A stretch of DNA of 64,000 nucleotides from Bacteroidales bacterium (GTDB lineage Bacteria > Bacteroidota > Bacteroidia > Bacteroidales > F082), in contig JAEEQP010000009.1 of NCBI GenBank assembly GCA_016285355.1, forward strand, positions 31,088 through 95,087. Direction: 5' to 3'. Shown here piece after piece: positions 26,643 through 35,145 of the stretch (positions within the stretch are counted from its first letter, which is position 1; each line of letters opens with the position of its first letter). The notes under the pieces were generated by a model. The model did not search any database. It had not been told where the DNA came from and was given only the letters and a program-made list of their open reading frames with translations. Made by a program: the position numbers and the translations under genes.

Positions 26643-27206
26643 TTATCCGAAAACCTCTTCAAGCAAGACAACAAATTTCTGATAAGCAAGCGTTCCCGAC
26701 AGTTCCGACATGGCTTCGCCCAAAGAGCGGTAGTACCATTCCACATCGCTTTTGCCATTCGGGGCGTTGAACAATTTCCAAACCTCGTCACCCATCCGGC
26801 GATAATCCCATGCGATGCCACGCATGTTGGAAAGTTTGTCGCCAAGAGCGACCACCTTGCTGTCGTATGGTGCTTCAGCCAACTGCTTGATTTGTTGCGT
26901 TTTTTTCTCGTGCCAAGATAAACTTTTGTCTAAAGGTGCGGTTTCATGCTGGACGAGTTCGGCTACTCTATCGCCAAAAAGTTCCCTGATTTGCTCGACA
27001 GTCACATCGGTGTCCTCAACGGTGTCGTGCAAGATGGCCGCAGCCAACATTTCCTGGTCGTTGGTGATGGTGGCCACGATGGAGGCGGCCTCCATGGGAT
27101 GAATGATGTATGGGTAACCTTTGCCACGGCGCTCGGTACCCTGATGGGCTTCGATGGCAAACTTCGCTGCCTTGTCGAAGAAATTGGTTTCCAATGGATT
27201 GTTCAT
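26643..27206 (-). CDS. MESH1-like HD-domain (p)ppGpp hydrolase
   Basis: A 187-residue single HD domain matching small alarmone hydrolases. It shows AIEAHQGTERRGKGYPYIIHP (H21, H36) and the metal-binding ILHDTVEDT (H60, D61), then a distal Asp in ALGDKLSNMR. It lacks synthetase, TGS and ACT domains, so it should only remove pyrophosphate from (p)ppGpp, or act on a related nucleotide such as NADPH. It begins 4 nt after the synthetase-like gene and closes a five-gene operon. The stop codon is directly adjacent to the convergent namZ stop. Confidence 0.88.
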   Translation of the reverse strand: MNNPLETNFFDKAAKFAIEAHQGTERRGKGYPYIIHPMEAASIVATITNDQEMLAAAILHDTVEDTDVTVEQIRELFGDRVAELVQHETAPLDKSLSWHEKKTQQIKQLAEAPYDSKVVALGDKLSNMRGIAWDYRRMGDEVWKLFNAPNGKSDVEWYYRSLGEAMSELSGTLAYQKFVVLLEEVFG

Positions 27207-27210
27207 GGTT

Positions 27211-28290
27211 TTAGATTAAGTTGATTTTTCGTGCTTGCTCGTAAATGCGCTTGGCTCGTTGAATATGATAGTCGTTTTCACCATAGAGCGCATTAAACAG
27301 ACGCACTAGACCAGCCTCGCCATAGCCTTTCTTCAGGATAAAAACGATACAGAGGTTTTGGACGGCCACCGAATAGGTCACGATGTCCAATCCAGTGCCC
27401 GCCAACTGAAGCAGTGCCAACTGATAGGCACTCTCACTGTAGTCGTTGCACATCCTGACGATGTCACCAATGGTCTTCATGTCCATGTGTACCAATATAA
27501 AGTAATAAGGCATGAGGTTGTCCTCGTAAACTTCGCCTTGGTTGATGGCGGCAATTTTGTCGGCAAGTTTCTTGAAAGGCCTCATTTTTAGGAAACTACG
27601 GAACGTATCACCATTGAGTGGCACATCATCAAAATTACCGTTGGCCACCATCGACTGAACCATACGGCGGTAGCCATTGATTTCCTTGCGGATACGGCTG
27701 AACTGCTCATCTGCCAACTCCAACATTCCTGCAAGACGAGTCATATTGCGCTGGTATTCAATGGGGATTTCCACATCACTCTTGTAACCGATGTCATGAT
27801 ACATGTTGGCCCATACATGCTGTAACGTGCTCCGCATCTGCAACTCAAAGCGGATTTGGTTGAACTGCGGCATCTCAGGGTCCTTGTACAAAGCCTCTGG
27901 AATACGGCAGACATAGTGGAGCGAAAGATACCCAAAACGGTCGATTTCAAGCATCTTGCGTTTATCAACGGAGTTGTCCCAGTCGATTTCAAACAGTTTC
28001 TCAGCCAAGGCAGAGATAATGTCGACCTCGTCGCAATAATACGTGATAATGCGTGCACCCACAACATCAGTAATATCCTCCAACGTGTGATATTTATAGC
28101 CCTTCAGTTCCAACTTCCCGAGGAGACTTTGCTCAGACTTGACGCGAGCCTCCAATCCTGAAACGATAATGCGGTTTTCGTCTAAGCAGGTACGCAACAG
28201 CCTGAGAATGACAACTTTCATCTTCTCGTAAATAGGCAATTTCTCACGGTATTCGTCGAGAATCATCTCACTATGCATGTCGATATTCAT
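27211..28290 (-). CDS. RelA/SpoT-type (p)ppGpp synthetase with C-terminal extension
   Basis: A 359-residue protein read from ATG 28290 (MNIDMHSEMILDEYREK). An upstream in-frame start at 28470 would run through the STAS gene, so I reject it. The synthetase domain includes GLEARVKSEQSLLGKLE, TDVVGARIITYY, the G-loop-like RFGYLSLHYV, and FELQMRSTLQHVWANMYHDI (variant of EIQIRT..HxWA). No HD hydrolase domain is present. The ~130 C-terminal residues are helical and of unknown fold. It lies 14 nt after the STAS stop and 4 nt before the hydrolase, placing alarmone synthesis and removal under the same transcript as a partner-switching module. Confidence 0.87.
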   Translation of the reverse strand: MNIDMHSEMILDEYREKLPIYEKMKVVILRLLRTCLDENRIIVSGLEARVKSEQSLLGKLELKGYKYHTLEDITDVVGARIITYYCDEVDIISALAEKLFEIDWDNSVDKRKMLEIDRFGYLSLHYVCRIPEALYKDPEMPQFNQIRFELQMRSTLQHVWANMYHDIGYKSDVEIPIEYQRNMTRLAGMLELADEQFSRIRKEINGYRRMVQSMVANGNFDDVPLNGDTFRSFLKMRPFKKLADKIAAINQGEVYEDNLMPYYFILVHMDMKTIGDIVRMCNDYSESAYQLALLQLAGTGLDIVTYSVAVQNLCIVFILKKGYGEAGLVRLFNALYGENDYHIQRAKRIYEQARKINLI

Positions 28291-28304
28291 AGGGGTCTGC
28301 TGTT

Positions 28305-28607
28305 TTAGATGATGGTAATGATGTTGGAAAATCCGGTGATGTCGAAGACTTCCTTCACACGAGGATTCATGTTGCGCATCACCATTTTGCCATTGCGTGC
28401 CACGACGCTTTTCTGCAACAGAAGAAACACGCGGAGCCCCTGTGATGAGGTATAGGTCATGTTCGTGCAATCGATGTCGATGTCGGGGTTATCACCTTCC
28501 ATCAGTGGGGCAATGTCTTGCTGGAACTGGTCGGCGTTGGTGCTGTCGATGCGCCCATCAAGCGTCACGAGGGTCTTTTTTTCTTGTTTGTTTATTGTTA
28601 CTATCAT
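28305..28607 (-). CDS. STAS-domain anti-sigma-factor antagonist (RsbV/SpoIIAA-like)
   Basis: A 100-residue single STAS domain. The pattern LDGRIDSTNADQFQQ, then YTSSQGLRVFLLLQK (S54/S55, the site phosphorylated by the partner kinase in homologues), then a C-terminal helix EVFDITGF is typical. In RsbV-type systems the unphosphorylated form binds the kinase and frees its client. Located between the kinase-like and synthetase genes. Confidence 0.92.
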   Translation of the reverse strand: MIVTINKQEKKTLVTLDGRIDSTNADQFQQDIAPLMEGDNPDIDIDCTNMTYTSSQGLRVFLLLQKSVVARNGKMVMRNMNPRVKEVFDITGFSNIITII

Positions 28608-28633
28608 ATTGTCGATCTGTTAAACTCTAACTC

Positions 28634-29044
28634 CTAACCATTAACTAGCTTCTTCATGGTAAGCACATTGTTTCCGTCCTCATACCGATAGCTAATGCTA
28701 TCCATCATTTGTTTACAGAGGTAGATGCCAAGACCGCCAACAGGACGTTCGTCGGCTCTCAACGTAATGTCCGGGTCGGCATTTTCGAGTGGATTGAAGG
28801 GCACACCCGCATCACGTAATTCGATGGTGAGTATCAATGACTTATTGTCCAAATTGGCACCCACCTCAAGCCAACCTATGCCGCCTTCGTAGGCATATCG
28901 CACCACATTTTCGACGGCTTCCTCGATGGATAGCTCAATCTTGAAACGCAAGTCGGCATCCTTGGGCATGTCGGGCGAAGACATTAAGAAGGCGATGATT
29001 TCGCTGCTTCGGTCTGTTATCGGGTTGAATCGCTTCTTTATCAT
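28634..29044 (-). CDS. RsbW/SpoIIAB-like serine kinase (GHKL ATPase)
   Basis: A 136-residue HATPase_c protein with the N box EEAVENVVRYAYE, G1 box DAGVPFNP and G2 box GGLGIYLCKQ. Anti-sigma-type kinases of this size phosphorylate a STAS partner and hold a client protein when the STAS partner is phosphorylated. The start ATG overlaps the upstream phosphatase stop by 4 nt. No sigma factor gene is in the operon, so the client may be something else, possibly the alarmone synthetase. Confidence 0.9.
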   Translation of the reverse strand: MIKKRFNPITDRSSEIIAFLMSSPDMPKDADLRFKIELSIEEAVENVVRYAYEGGIGWLEVGANLDNKSLILTIELRDAGVPFNPLENADPDITLRADERPVGGLGIYLCKQMMDSISYRYEDGNNVLTMKKLVNG

Positions 29045-30162
29045 TCTGGTAATTTCAAACTAACAATCGTTATATCATCATTTTGCGCGTTGCCATCGAC
29101 GAATTTCTTCACCGAATCGTATAGACTTCCCACGATGTCTTTTTCCTGTAATGACACACTTTGACTGGTATTCACCAAACCCTTCGCCCAATCCATCAGG
29201 CGTTCCTCGCCATATTGGCTCTGGTCTGCTTTCTCGGCCTCGGTCACCCCATCGGTATAAGCAATGATGCGCGTGCCATGTTTCAGGTCAATTTGCTCAG
29301 CCTCATAAGCGAATTCTCCGAACACACCCATGGCAATATTGGTTTTGCAATGGAGGAAATAAAGCTCGCCATCAGGAGGAATGATCAGGATGGGATTGTG
29401 TCCTGCATTACAAAACTCCATGTGACCCGTCTTAAGGTCGAGGCGGGCGACAAACAGCGTCACAAACATGCTCATCTCATTGGATTCGCAGAAGTTGTTA
29501 TTGAGTCGATACAACGTTTCATCCAAAGGCAAGCCCATTCCCACCACGAAACGCAGCATCACTCTTGTGATGGCCATGACTATAGAAGCCGCGACACCCT
29601 TGCCCGACACATCCCCGATGGCGAAATAGAGTTGGTCGCCCTTCAAGGTAAAATCATACAAGTCGCCACCCACCTTTTTGGCTGGGTCAAGCATAGCATG
29701 CATAAAAGGCGGAAACTCCTTTAGCAGCATCCCCTTCTGGATATTTCGGGCCAACTCAAGGTCCGACTGGATACGCTCATTTATGGCAGTGGTGGTCTTC
29801 AGCTCCTCAATATAATCATTGAGCGAATTTTGCATGGTTTGGAAGCTGTCGTGCAGCCGCCGCATCTCGTCCTCGCTCTTGATTTCAGGCAATTTCGCCT
29901 TCAAATCGCCCTTGGCCATCTTGAGCACAGCTTTGGAGAGCTCCGAAACAGGGCGCGTCATGTGGTTGATGACTGCCCGACAGGCAAAGAAAATGGCTGC
30001 AAGGCTGGTCAAGCCAATGGCCGCCAAGACAACACGTAACAGCGGTGAACCTTGCAATGACCTATAAGCAAAAAACACTGCCATCTGTGCCACAATGGAA
30101 ATGACCGACACGATGCCGATGATTAGCCAACTCAGCCTGCCCGAAAATGATTTGACACGCAT
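29041..30162 (-). CDS. Membrane SpoIIE/RsbU-type PP2C phosphatase with HAMP domain
   Basis: A 373-residue sensor-phosphatase. Two N-terminal membrane helices (~10-32, ~42-62) are followed by a HAMP linker (~63-115) and a coiled coil (NERIQSDLELARNIQ). The PP2C/SpoIIE domain then shows VGGDLYDF, GDVSGKGVAASIVMA, YTDGVTEAEK and the terminal NDDITIV, i.e. the Mn2+-binding acidic residues. It should dephosphorylate the STAS protein in response to a membrane or cytoplasmic cue; there is almost no periplasmic loop, so sensing may be through the membrane. First gene of the operon, with TATTTTTG 21 nt upstream. Confidence 0.92.
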   Translation of the reverse strand: MRVKSFSGRLSWLIIGIVSVISIVAQMAVFFAYRSLQGSPLLRVVLAAIGLTSLAAIFFACRAVINHMTRPVSELSKAVLKMAKGDLKAKLPEIKSEDEMRRLHDSFQTMQNSLNDYIEELKTTTAINERIQSDLELARNIQKGMLLKEFPPFMHAMLDPAKKVGGDLYDFTLKGDQLYFAIGDVSGKGVAASIVMAITRVMLRFVVGMGLPLDETLYRLNNNFCESNEMSMFVTLFVARLDLKTGHMEFCNAGHNPILIIPPDGELYFLHCKTNIAMGVFGEFAYEAEQIDLKHGTRIIAYTDGVTEAEKADQSQYGEERLMDWAKGLVNTSQSVSLQEKDIVGSLYDSVKKFVDGNAQNDDITIVSLKLPE

Positions 30163-30183
30163 TACACCTCAATTTTGTTGCAG

Positions 30184-30191
30184 CAAAAATA
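30184..30191 (-). promoter_or_regulatory. -7 box (TATTTTTG) for the partner-switch/alarmone operon
   Basis: Minus-strand TATTTTTG 21 nt upstream of the phosphatase ATG. No other promoter box was noticed inside the operon down to 26643. Confidence 0.6.
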
Positions 30192-30231
30192 CAAAAACTT
30201 GAATAACAAAACGATTTCCGATTCTTTTTTC

Positions 30232-30239
30232 TACTTTTG
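30232..30239 (+). promoter_or_regulatory. -7 box (TACTTTTG) for the phosphotransferase gene
   Basis: Plus-strand TACTTTTG, 24 nt upstream of ATG 30264; divergent from the phosphatase operon promoter. Confidence 0.6.
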
Positions 30240-30263
30240 TCGCAGAAATCTAACACAAAACAG

Positions 30264-31094
30264 ATGGAAGCAATCAAAATTTCCTTAAACGACTATATCC
30301 TTTCTGGCGGCGGTTTCAACGGTGAAAGCTACGACCACAAAACCGACCCGACTATGATGCTCAAACTGTATCACCTCGGCAAAATCCATCAGCCCATTGA
30401 CGAGATGATGCTGGCCCGCAAGGTGTACAACATGGGCATCCCCACGCCTGAGCCTGGCGAATATGTGGTGACTGAGGACGGTCGCTATGGCATCTGCTTC
30501 CGTCGCATCCCAAACAAGGTTTCCTATTCTCGCGCCACAGGCGACCATCCCGAAAAGGCACAACAATACGCTGAAGAGTTCGCTGAGATGTGCCTTCAAT
30601 TGCACAGCACACATGTCGACACCACGCAGTTTGAAAGCGTGAAAGAGCGCTATTACCGCCTCTTAGCAGAGAATCCGTTCTTTACGAAAGACGAGAAAGA
30701 CAAATTAGGAAAATTCATCGCCAATGTCCCCGACACTGACACCGCCATCCACGGTGACCTCCAATTCTCAAACGCCATCTTTGCTGGCAACAAACGCTAT
30801 TTCATTGACTTGGGTGACTTTTGCTACGGCTATCCTCTGTTTGATGTCGGAATGATCTATCTCTGTTGCATCCTCGATGACGAACCGTATATCCATGAAG
30901 TCTTCCACATGCACAAAGAGACCGCGGTTCAGTTTTGGGAAGCCTTTGCCCCTGCCTATTTTGGCAGAGACCGCTCCCTAAAAGATATTGAAGAAGAAAT
31001 CAGACCCTTTGCCGGACTGAAAACACTCATCATCGAACGCGATACAAAATGCCCCATGCCAGCATTTCGAGCAGCATTGGAGGGATTGCTTTGA
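30264..31094 (+). CDS. APH-like phosphotransferase (TIGR02172-type putative kinase)
   Basis: A 276-residue kinase-fold protein. I choose ATG 30264 because the longer in-frame start is a TTG inside the promoter box. The catalytic motif AIHGDLQFSNAIF is the Brenner-type HGDLxxxN, and DLGDFCYGYPLFDVG holds the metal-binding Asp. The N-lobe has GGGFNGESYDHKT and MLKLYH with the ATP-binding Lys. Family members are annotated as aminoglycoside-phosphotransferase-like kinases with unknown substrate; small-molecule phosphorylation is likely. Monocistronic, with a hairpin just past the stop. Confidence 0.85.
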   Translation: MEAIKISLNDYILSGGGFNGESYDHKTDPTMMLKLYHLGKIHQPIDEMMLARKVYNMGIPTPEPGEYVVTEDGRYGICFRRIPNKVSYSRATGDHPEKAQQYAEEFAEMCLQLHSTHVDTTQFESVKERYYRLLAENPFFTKDEKDKLGKFIANVPDTDTAIHGDLQFSNAIFAGNKRYFIDLGDFCYGYPLFDVGMIYLCCILDDEPYIHEVFHMHKETAVQFWEAFAPAYFGRDRSLKDIEEEIRPFAGLKTLIIERDTKCPMPAFRAALEGLL

Positions 31095-31107
31095 CACCAA
31101 AACAAAA

Positions 31108-31131
31108 GGAAGCACGAAAATTCGCACTTCC
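31108..31131 (-). terminator. Terminator between convergent genes
   Basis: Arms GGAAG-CA-CGAA and TTCG-CA-CTTCC form a hairpin with an internal CA/CA mismatch. On the minus strand it is followed by TTTTGTTTT, so it mainly serves the aminotransferase gene; it may also slow transcription from the plus strand. Confidence 0.7.
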
Positions 31132-31156
31132 TCTTGAAATTAACCAATTTAACTGT

Positions 31157-32374
31157 TTATCTTAATCTTCCAGGATACACCTTCAAGGCTTCCTCAAGGC
31201 ACTTCATGGCGGCCTTCAAGTCGTCGATGCAGAGGCAGTAGGTGATACGAGCTTGATGGCGGCCTTTCTCAGGATCGACATAGAAACCTGTGGCGGGAGC
31301 CAGCATGACCGTGGCACCGTTGTAGCTGAAATCGGTGAGCAGCCACTGGCAGAACCTGTCGCTGTCGTCAACAGGCAGGTCGATGACGGTATAGAAAGCA
31401 CCCTTAGGCATTGGGCAGTAGCAGCCCGGAATCTTGTTGACGCCCTCGACGATGACATTACGACGAGCGATGTACTCATTGTAAACACCATCAAAGTATG
31501 ACTGCGGCGTTTCGACGGCAGCCTCAGCGAAAATCTGACCGAACGACGGCGGAGATAGACGAGCCTGAGCCAAACGCATGGCGGTGGCATAGACTTCGCT
31601 GTTGCGGGTTACCATGCAACCTACACGGGCACCGCAAGCACTGTAACGCTTTGAGACAGAGTCGAAAAGGATAGTGTTACGCTCCAAGCCTTCAAGTTGC
31701 ATGACACTAACATGCTTGTGACCATCGTAGCAGAACTCACGGTATACCTCATCGGCAAAGAGATACAGGTCGTACTTCTTGACCAGACCAGCCACCTTCA
31801 GCAACTCCTCATGGGTGTAAAGATAACCTGTGGGGTTGTTGGGGTTACAAATCATGATGGCTCTTGTGCGTGGTGTGATGGCCTTCTCAAACTCCTCGAT
31901 GGGCGGCAGGGCAAAGCCTGTCTTGATGTCGCTGGGGATGGTGACAATCTTGGCGTCGCACAACTTGGCGAAGGTGTTGTAGTTGGTGTAATACGGTTCC
32001 GGGATGATGATTTCGTCGCCAGGATTCAGGCACACAGTGAAAGCCATCTGCAAGGCCTCACTACCACCTGTGGTGACAAGAATCTGGTTGGGCGTCACGT
32101 CGATGCCATGACGATGGTAATAGTTGCAGAGCGCACGACGATAGGAAGGGATACCGGCCGAGTGGCTGTATTCCAACACGCCTTTGCTTTCCGGAAGATC
32201 CTTGGCGGTCTCAGCCAAGACTTTCAAAGCACCCTTTGGGGTCTCAATGTCGGGCTGACCGATGTTGAGGTGATACACGTGGACACCGCGTTCTTTGGCG
32301 GCATCGGCAAATGGGACAAGTTTACGGATTGCCGACTGCGGCAGTTCCATACCTTTTTTGGATATTTGTGGCAT
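31157..32374 (-). CDS. PLP-dependent class I/II aminotransferase (aspartate aminotransferase-like)
   Basis: A 405-residue cytoplasmic fold-type I enzyme. LNIGQPDIETPKG near the N-terminus, NPNNPTGYLYTHEEL, the VLLFADEVYREF-type strand (LYLFADEVYREF) and the Schiff-base Lys in SVSKRYSACGARVG identify it. ITYCLC and the Arg in the C-terminal domain fit carboxylate binding. Complete length. Substrate could be aspartate or another dicarboxylic or aromatic amino acid. A terminator separates it from the DUF1573 gene upstream. Confidence 0.93.
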   Translation of the reverse strand: MPQISKKGMELPQSAIRKLVPFADAAKERGVHVYHLNIGQPDIETPKGALKVLAETAKDLPESKGVLEYSHSAGIPSYRRALCNYYHRHGIDVTPNQILVTTGGSEALQMAFTVCLNPGDEIIIPEPYYTNYNTFAKLCDAKIVTIPSDIKTGFALPPIEEFEKAITPRTRAIMICNPNNPTGYLYTHEELLKVAGLVKKYDLYLFADEVYREFCYDGHKHVSVMQLEGLERNTILFDSVSKRYSACGARVGCMVTRNSEVYATAMRLAQARLSPPSFGQIFAEAAVETPQSYFDGVYNEYIARRNVIVEGVNKIPGCYCPMPKGAFYTVIDLPVDDSDRFCQWLLTDFSYNGATVMLAPATGFYVDPEKGRHQARITYCLCIDDLKAAMKCLEEALKVYPGRLR

Positions 32375-32391
32375 AAGTATTTGATTTTGAA

Positions 32392-32425
32392 CAAAAAGCC
32401 ATCTAACGCTTCCATTAGACGGCTT
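32392..32425 (-). terminator. Terminator of the DUF1573 gene
   Basis: On the minus strand, AAGCCGTCTAA pairs with TTAGATGGCTT (one G-T wobble) and is followed by a T-rich tail; it is 28 nt past the DUF1573 stop. Confidence 0.75.
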
Positions 32426-32453
32426 TCATAATTACTACTTTATTGGATTCAAA

Positions 32454-32909
32454 TTAGTTGTTGTTGACTGGGCTTCCCACATCGCTTTTCTTCTCAGGCA
32501 GAGCCTCGGTAGGCTGGTCAAGGACGCGGCCCTTGATGCGCAACACCACGGTGGAATTCTTGACCGCATTGGAGGTGACGGTCACGGTTTTGTTGATGTT
32601 GCCTGCACGGTTGGTGCGGTACGTCACTTTGATGACATCGGACTCGCCGGGAAGAATGGGCTCTTTGGGCCAGGAAGGAATGGTGCAGCCGCAGCTTGAC
32701 TTGGGTTTCTGCACCAACAGAGGCTCAGTGCCTGTATTGGTGAAACGGAATTCACATTCGCCATTGCCGTTGTAAGGCACATCGCCATAATCGTGGACAA
32801 GTTTTTCAAACTCGATTTCCGGTCCCATCGGGACAGCCTTGTTGTCTTGAGCCTTGGCCACTCCAGCCATAAGGAGCATAATACCAAGCAGATAAATGAC
32901 TTTCTTCAT
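32454..32909 (-). CDS. DUF1573 secreted protein
   Basis: A 151-residue exported protein: signal peptide (MKKVIYLLGIMLLMAGVAKA) and one DUF1573 Ig-like domain (HDYGDVPYNGNGECEFRFTN, then KSSCGCTIPSWPKEPILPG, then VTVTSNA). DUF1573 proteins are abundant in Bacteroidota and related to ASPM-SPD-2-Hydin-like beta-sandwiches. Function unknown. TAATTTTG lies 22 nt upstream. Confidence 0.92.
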   Translation of the reverse strand: MKKVIYLLGIMLLMAGVAKAQDNKAVPMGPEIEFEKLVHDYGDVPYNGNGECEFRFTNTGTEPLLVQKPKSSCGCTIPSWPKEPILPGESDVIKVTYRTNRAGNINKTVTVTSNAVKNSTVVLRIKGRVLDQPTEALPEKKSDVGSPVNNN

Positions 32910-32931
32910 TGCTTATTGATTTAAAATTGTG

Positions 32932-32939
32932 CAAAATTA
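32932..32939 (-). promoter_or_regulatory. -7 box (TAATTTTG) for the DUF1573 gene
   Basis: Minus-strand TAATTTTG 22 nt before the DUF1573 ATG. Confidence 0.5.
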
Positions 32940-33079
32940 GTAATTATTGTTGTTCGTTGTTCAAAACTTCCAAATTTTCAAACATTTTTTTGGGTTGTCA
33001 AAAATCGTACCAAAATAATCCCATGATTGTTTTTCATTGCCAAAGTCCCGAATGGACAACATTTCAGCAAGTATACACG

Positions 33080-34681
33080 TCATTCCACACAGTCGGCGAT
33101 AATCCAATCCTTGATGGTCTTGCTCTCGGTCGAAAAACTCACTCCCGCCTTCACTACCTTGCGCTCATCAGTCTGATAGGCAATGGCATAGCCCTTCGTG
33201 TCGATTTGCTTCAAGGCCTCCGCTGCGGTGCCGTTCACTTTCAGTTCGAAAACATAAACCGTGTCAGGCATATAAACAACCATATCGATGCGGCCTCCCG
33301 CACATTTCACCTGCGTTTTTGCATACACATTCAACATACTGAAAATCAAGTAGAACGACCATTCATAAAAGCCTTCCGCGTTTGAAATGTCTTCCAATTT
33401 CTTCTTGAAGCCTTCGATGTAGGGCAAACCTGCCAAATAAGCTTGCATCTCCCTCAAGGCAAGGTCGAGGTCATTCGCCCTCAATGCCCGCCAAAACTTC
33501 AAGGCGAAACCCATTTGCACATCAGCACCGTCAAGGCCGATGTAGGTCGGCAAAAGCCCGTCGACAAAGCCCAAGCGAACCTCCTGATTGGGAATGCCTA
33601 ATGTATAGGCTAACGAATCACGGTCGTAGCCCTTAATGGTCAGATAGCCAGTTTGATAGAGCAACGGCAGCGCAGTGGTCATGGCCTCGGTTGGGCGGTC
33701 GAAGGCCGTCAAGGGCACTTCCATGTCGTCCATGGTGGTGATGTCGGTGCGGAAATGCTGCATCTGCCGAATAAGAAAGGTCGGGGTGCCGCTGTCGAAC
33801 CAATAGTTGGCTATTCTCCTGTGGTTGAAACACTTCAACAAGCTGAACGGGTTGTATATATCGGGCGACTTCTCCGAAAAACGATAGCCGTCGTATTGCA
33901 GTTTCAGTTTGGCGTGCATCTCCTCCAGGCTACATTCGTACTCTCGTGCCAACATAGCGATGTCGGGAGCCATGTCGGTGGAAAACTCATCCTCGGTGAT
34001 GCCACAGATGGCGGCATATCTTGGGTCCATCGAAACATTCAACAAATTATTGATGGTGGAGAAAATGCTCAATTGGCTGAACTTGGTGATGCCTGTGATG
34101 AAGCAGAATTTGACCATGGCCTCACTTGCCTTGAGAGTCTGGAAGAACTCCTGCAGGACGATGCGGAATTCTTTCAGCCGATCGTCATGCAGTACATCCA
34201 AAAGCGGTGCGTCATACTCGTCGATGACGACCGCCACTTGCTTGCCCGTCTGCTCGTATGCACGACGAATGAGACCTTTCAACAATGACCCAGGAAACTT
34301 TTCGTCCTCATCGCGGCCATATTTGGCAACCATTGGCTTCATCAACAGCAGAAGCGTGTCGCGCAAGTCTTCCACTGTCTGTTTGTTTTTCGCTTCGCTC
34401 AAATCCAAGTGGATGACGGGATAGGTTTCCCACTCTTGCTCCAATTCCATGATTTTCAAACCTTCGAACAGGTCTTTCCTGCCTTGGAAATAGGCTGCCA
34501 AAGTGGTGGAAAGCAGGCTCTTGCCGAACCTTCGCGGACGGCTGAGGAATACATACGGGCTCTCCTTGGTTATCTTCCAAACCAAGTCCGTTTTGTCTAT
34601 ATAAAGGTAATTTTCTTTCCTTAATCTTTCAAACGTCTGAATACCAATAGGATATCGTCTTCCCAATTGTGCATTTTCCAT
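33080..34681 (-). CDS. AAA-ATPase-like / PD-(D/E)XK nuclease-like fusion protein
   Basis: A 533-residue protein of the Bacteroidota-rich family combining an N-terminal AAA-ATPase-like domain (PF09820 type) with a C-terminal PD-(D/E)XK domain (PF08011/DUF1703 type). The N-terminus shows YPIGIQTFERLR, the P-loop RPRRFGKSLLS (~48-58), and the Walker B-like VAVVIDEYDAPLLD. The nuclease-like end has GRIDMVVYMPDTVYVFELKV with the D...ExK residues. I start at ATG 34681; the longer TTG start lies inside the TATCTTTG promoter box. These genes often occur in many copies per genome; their role (mobile or defensive) is not settled. Confidence 0.9.
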   Translation of the reverse strand: MENAQLGRRYPIGIQTFERLRKENYLYIDKTDLVWKITKESPYVFLSRPRRFGKSLLSTTLAAYFQGRKDLFEGLKIMELEQEWETYPVIHLDLSEAKNKQTVEDLRDTLLLLMKPMVAKYGRDEDEKFPGSLLKGLIRRAYEQTGKQVAVVIDEYDAPLLDVLHDDRLKEFRIVLQEFFQTLKASEAMVKFCFITGITKFSQLSIFSTINNLLNVSMDPRYAAICGITEDEFSTDMAPDIAMLAREYECSLEEMHAKLKLQYDGYRFSEKSPDIYNPFSLLKCFNHRRIANYWFDSGTPTFLIRQMQHFRTDITTMDDMEVPLTAFDRPTEAMTTALPLLYQTGYLTIKGYDRDSLAYTLGIPNQEVRLGFVDGLLPTYIGLDGADVQMGFALKFWRALRANDLDLALREMQAYLAGLPYIEGFKKKLEDISNAEGFYEWSFYLIFSMLNVYAKTQVKCAGGRIDMVVYMPDTVYVFELKVNGTAAEALKQIDTKGYAIAYQTDERKVVKAGVSFSTESKTIKDWIIADCVE

Positions 34682-34702
34682 TGTCGTAAGTGTCTTTGGG
34701 TG

Positions 34703-34710
34703 CAAAGATA
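34703..34710 (-). promoter_or_regulatory. -7 box (TATCTTTG) for the AAA/PD-(D/E)XK gene
   Basis: Minus-strand TATCTTTG 21 nt upstream of ATG 34681. Confidence 0.6.
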
Positions 34711-34934
34711 ATAAGAAAAGGATTGTGGGCTACGGAAAAACGGAATTTTTCTGCCGCAACGGATTATAAACAACAGCGAATTATGCAAATTAAACGAAAT
34801 CGCAGATTGGCTTACACCGAATCGGAGATTTGTTTTTGGGGATTTCTAATTATCAAGAATTTGAGAAATCGAAGATTCAACGAAGTTAATTTGAGACAAA
34901 AATTGCAAGCAATTTTTAGAAGTCTCTTTTTTTA

Positions 34935-35120
34935 CACGAATGGCCACGAATGAACCACGAATCTGTCATTAATTATGCGGCTGCCACGGTGCTTCGACCC
35001 TTCGAGAAACCTCAGGGGCCACAAGCTCAGCAACCTTGTGACAGCCCTACAACCCCACCGTTGGGCTGTAGGGCTGTCGTATTACGGCAGCCACAAATCG
35101 TTGTTTTTTCGCATTACAAA
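34935..35120 (+). repeat. Flanking repeat R1, left of the RelE/ParE cassette
   Basis: Contains in order the words CACGAATGGCCACGAATGAA, CATTAATTATGCGGC, CCACGGTGCTTCGA, AGCTCAGCAACCTTGTGACA, an inverted repeat ACAGCCCTACA...TGTAGGGCTGT (35041-35078), ATTACGGCAGCC and TCGCATTAC. The same order recurs in R2 at 35861-36020. R1 has ~25 extra bases in the middle. The rest of the gap 34711-34934 shows no gene; it is AT-rich and holds the word at 34865-34886 that recurs at 45394-45415. Confidence 0.75.
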
Positions 35121-35145
35121 ATTCGGAAGGACGGGGAACAGGCAT

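Noticed and set aside
28291..28470. N-terminal extension of the alarmone synthetase frame
   Set aside because: It overlaps the STAS gene in another frame and has shadow-like His/Arg composition; ATG 28290 fits the 14-nt gap.
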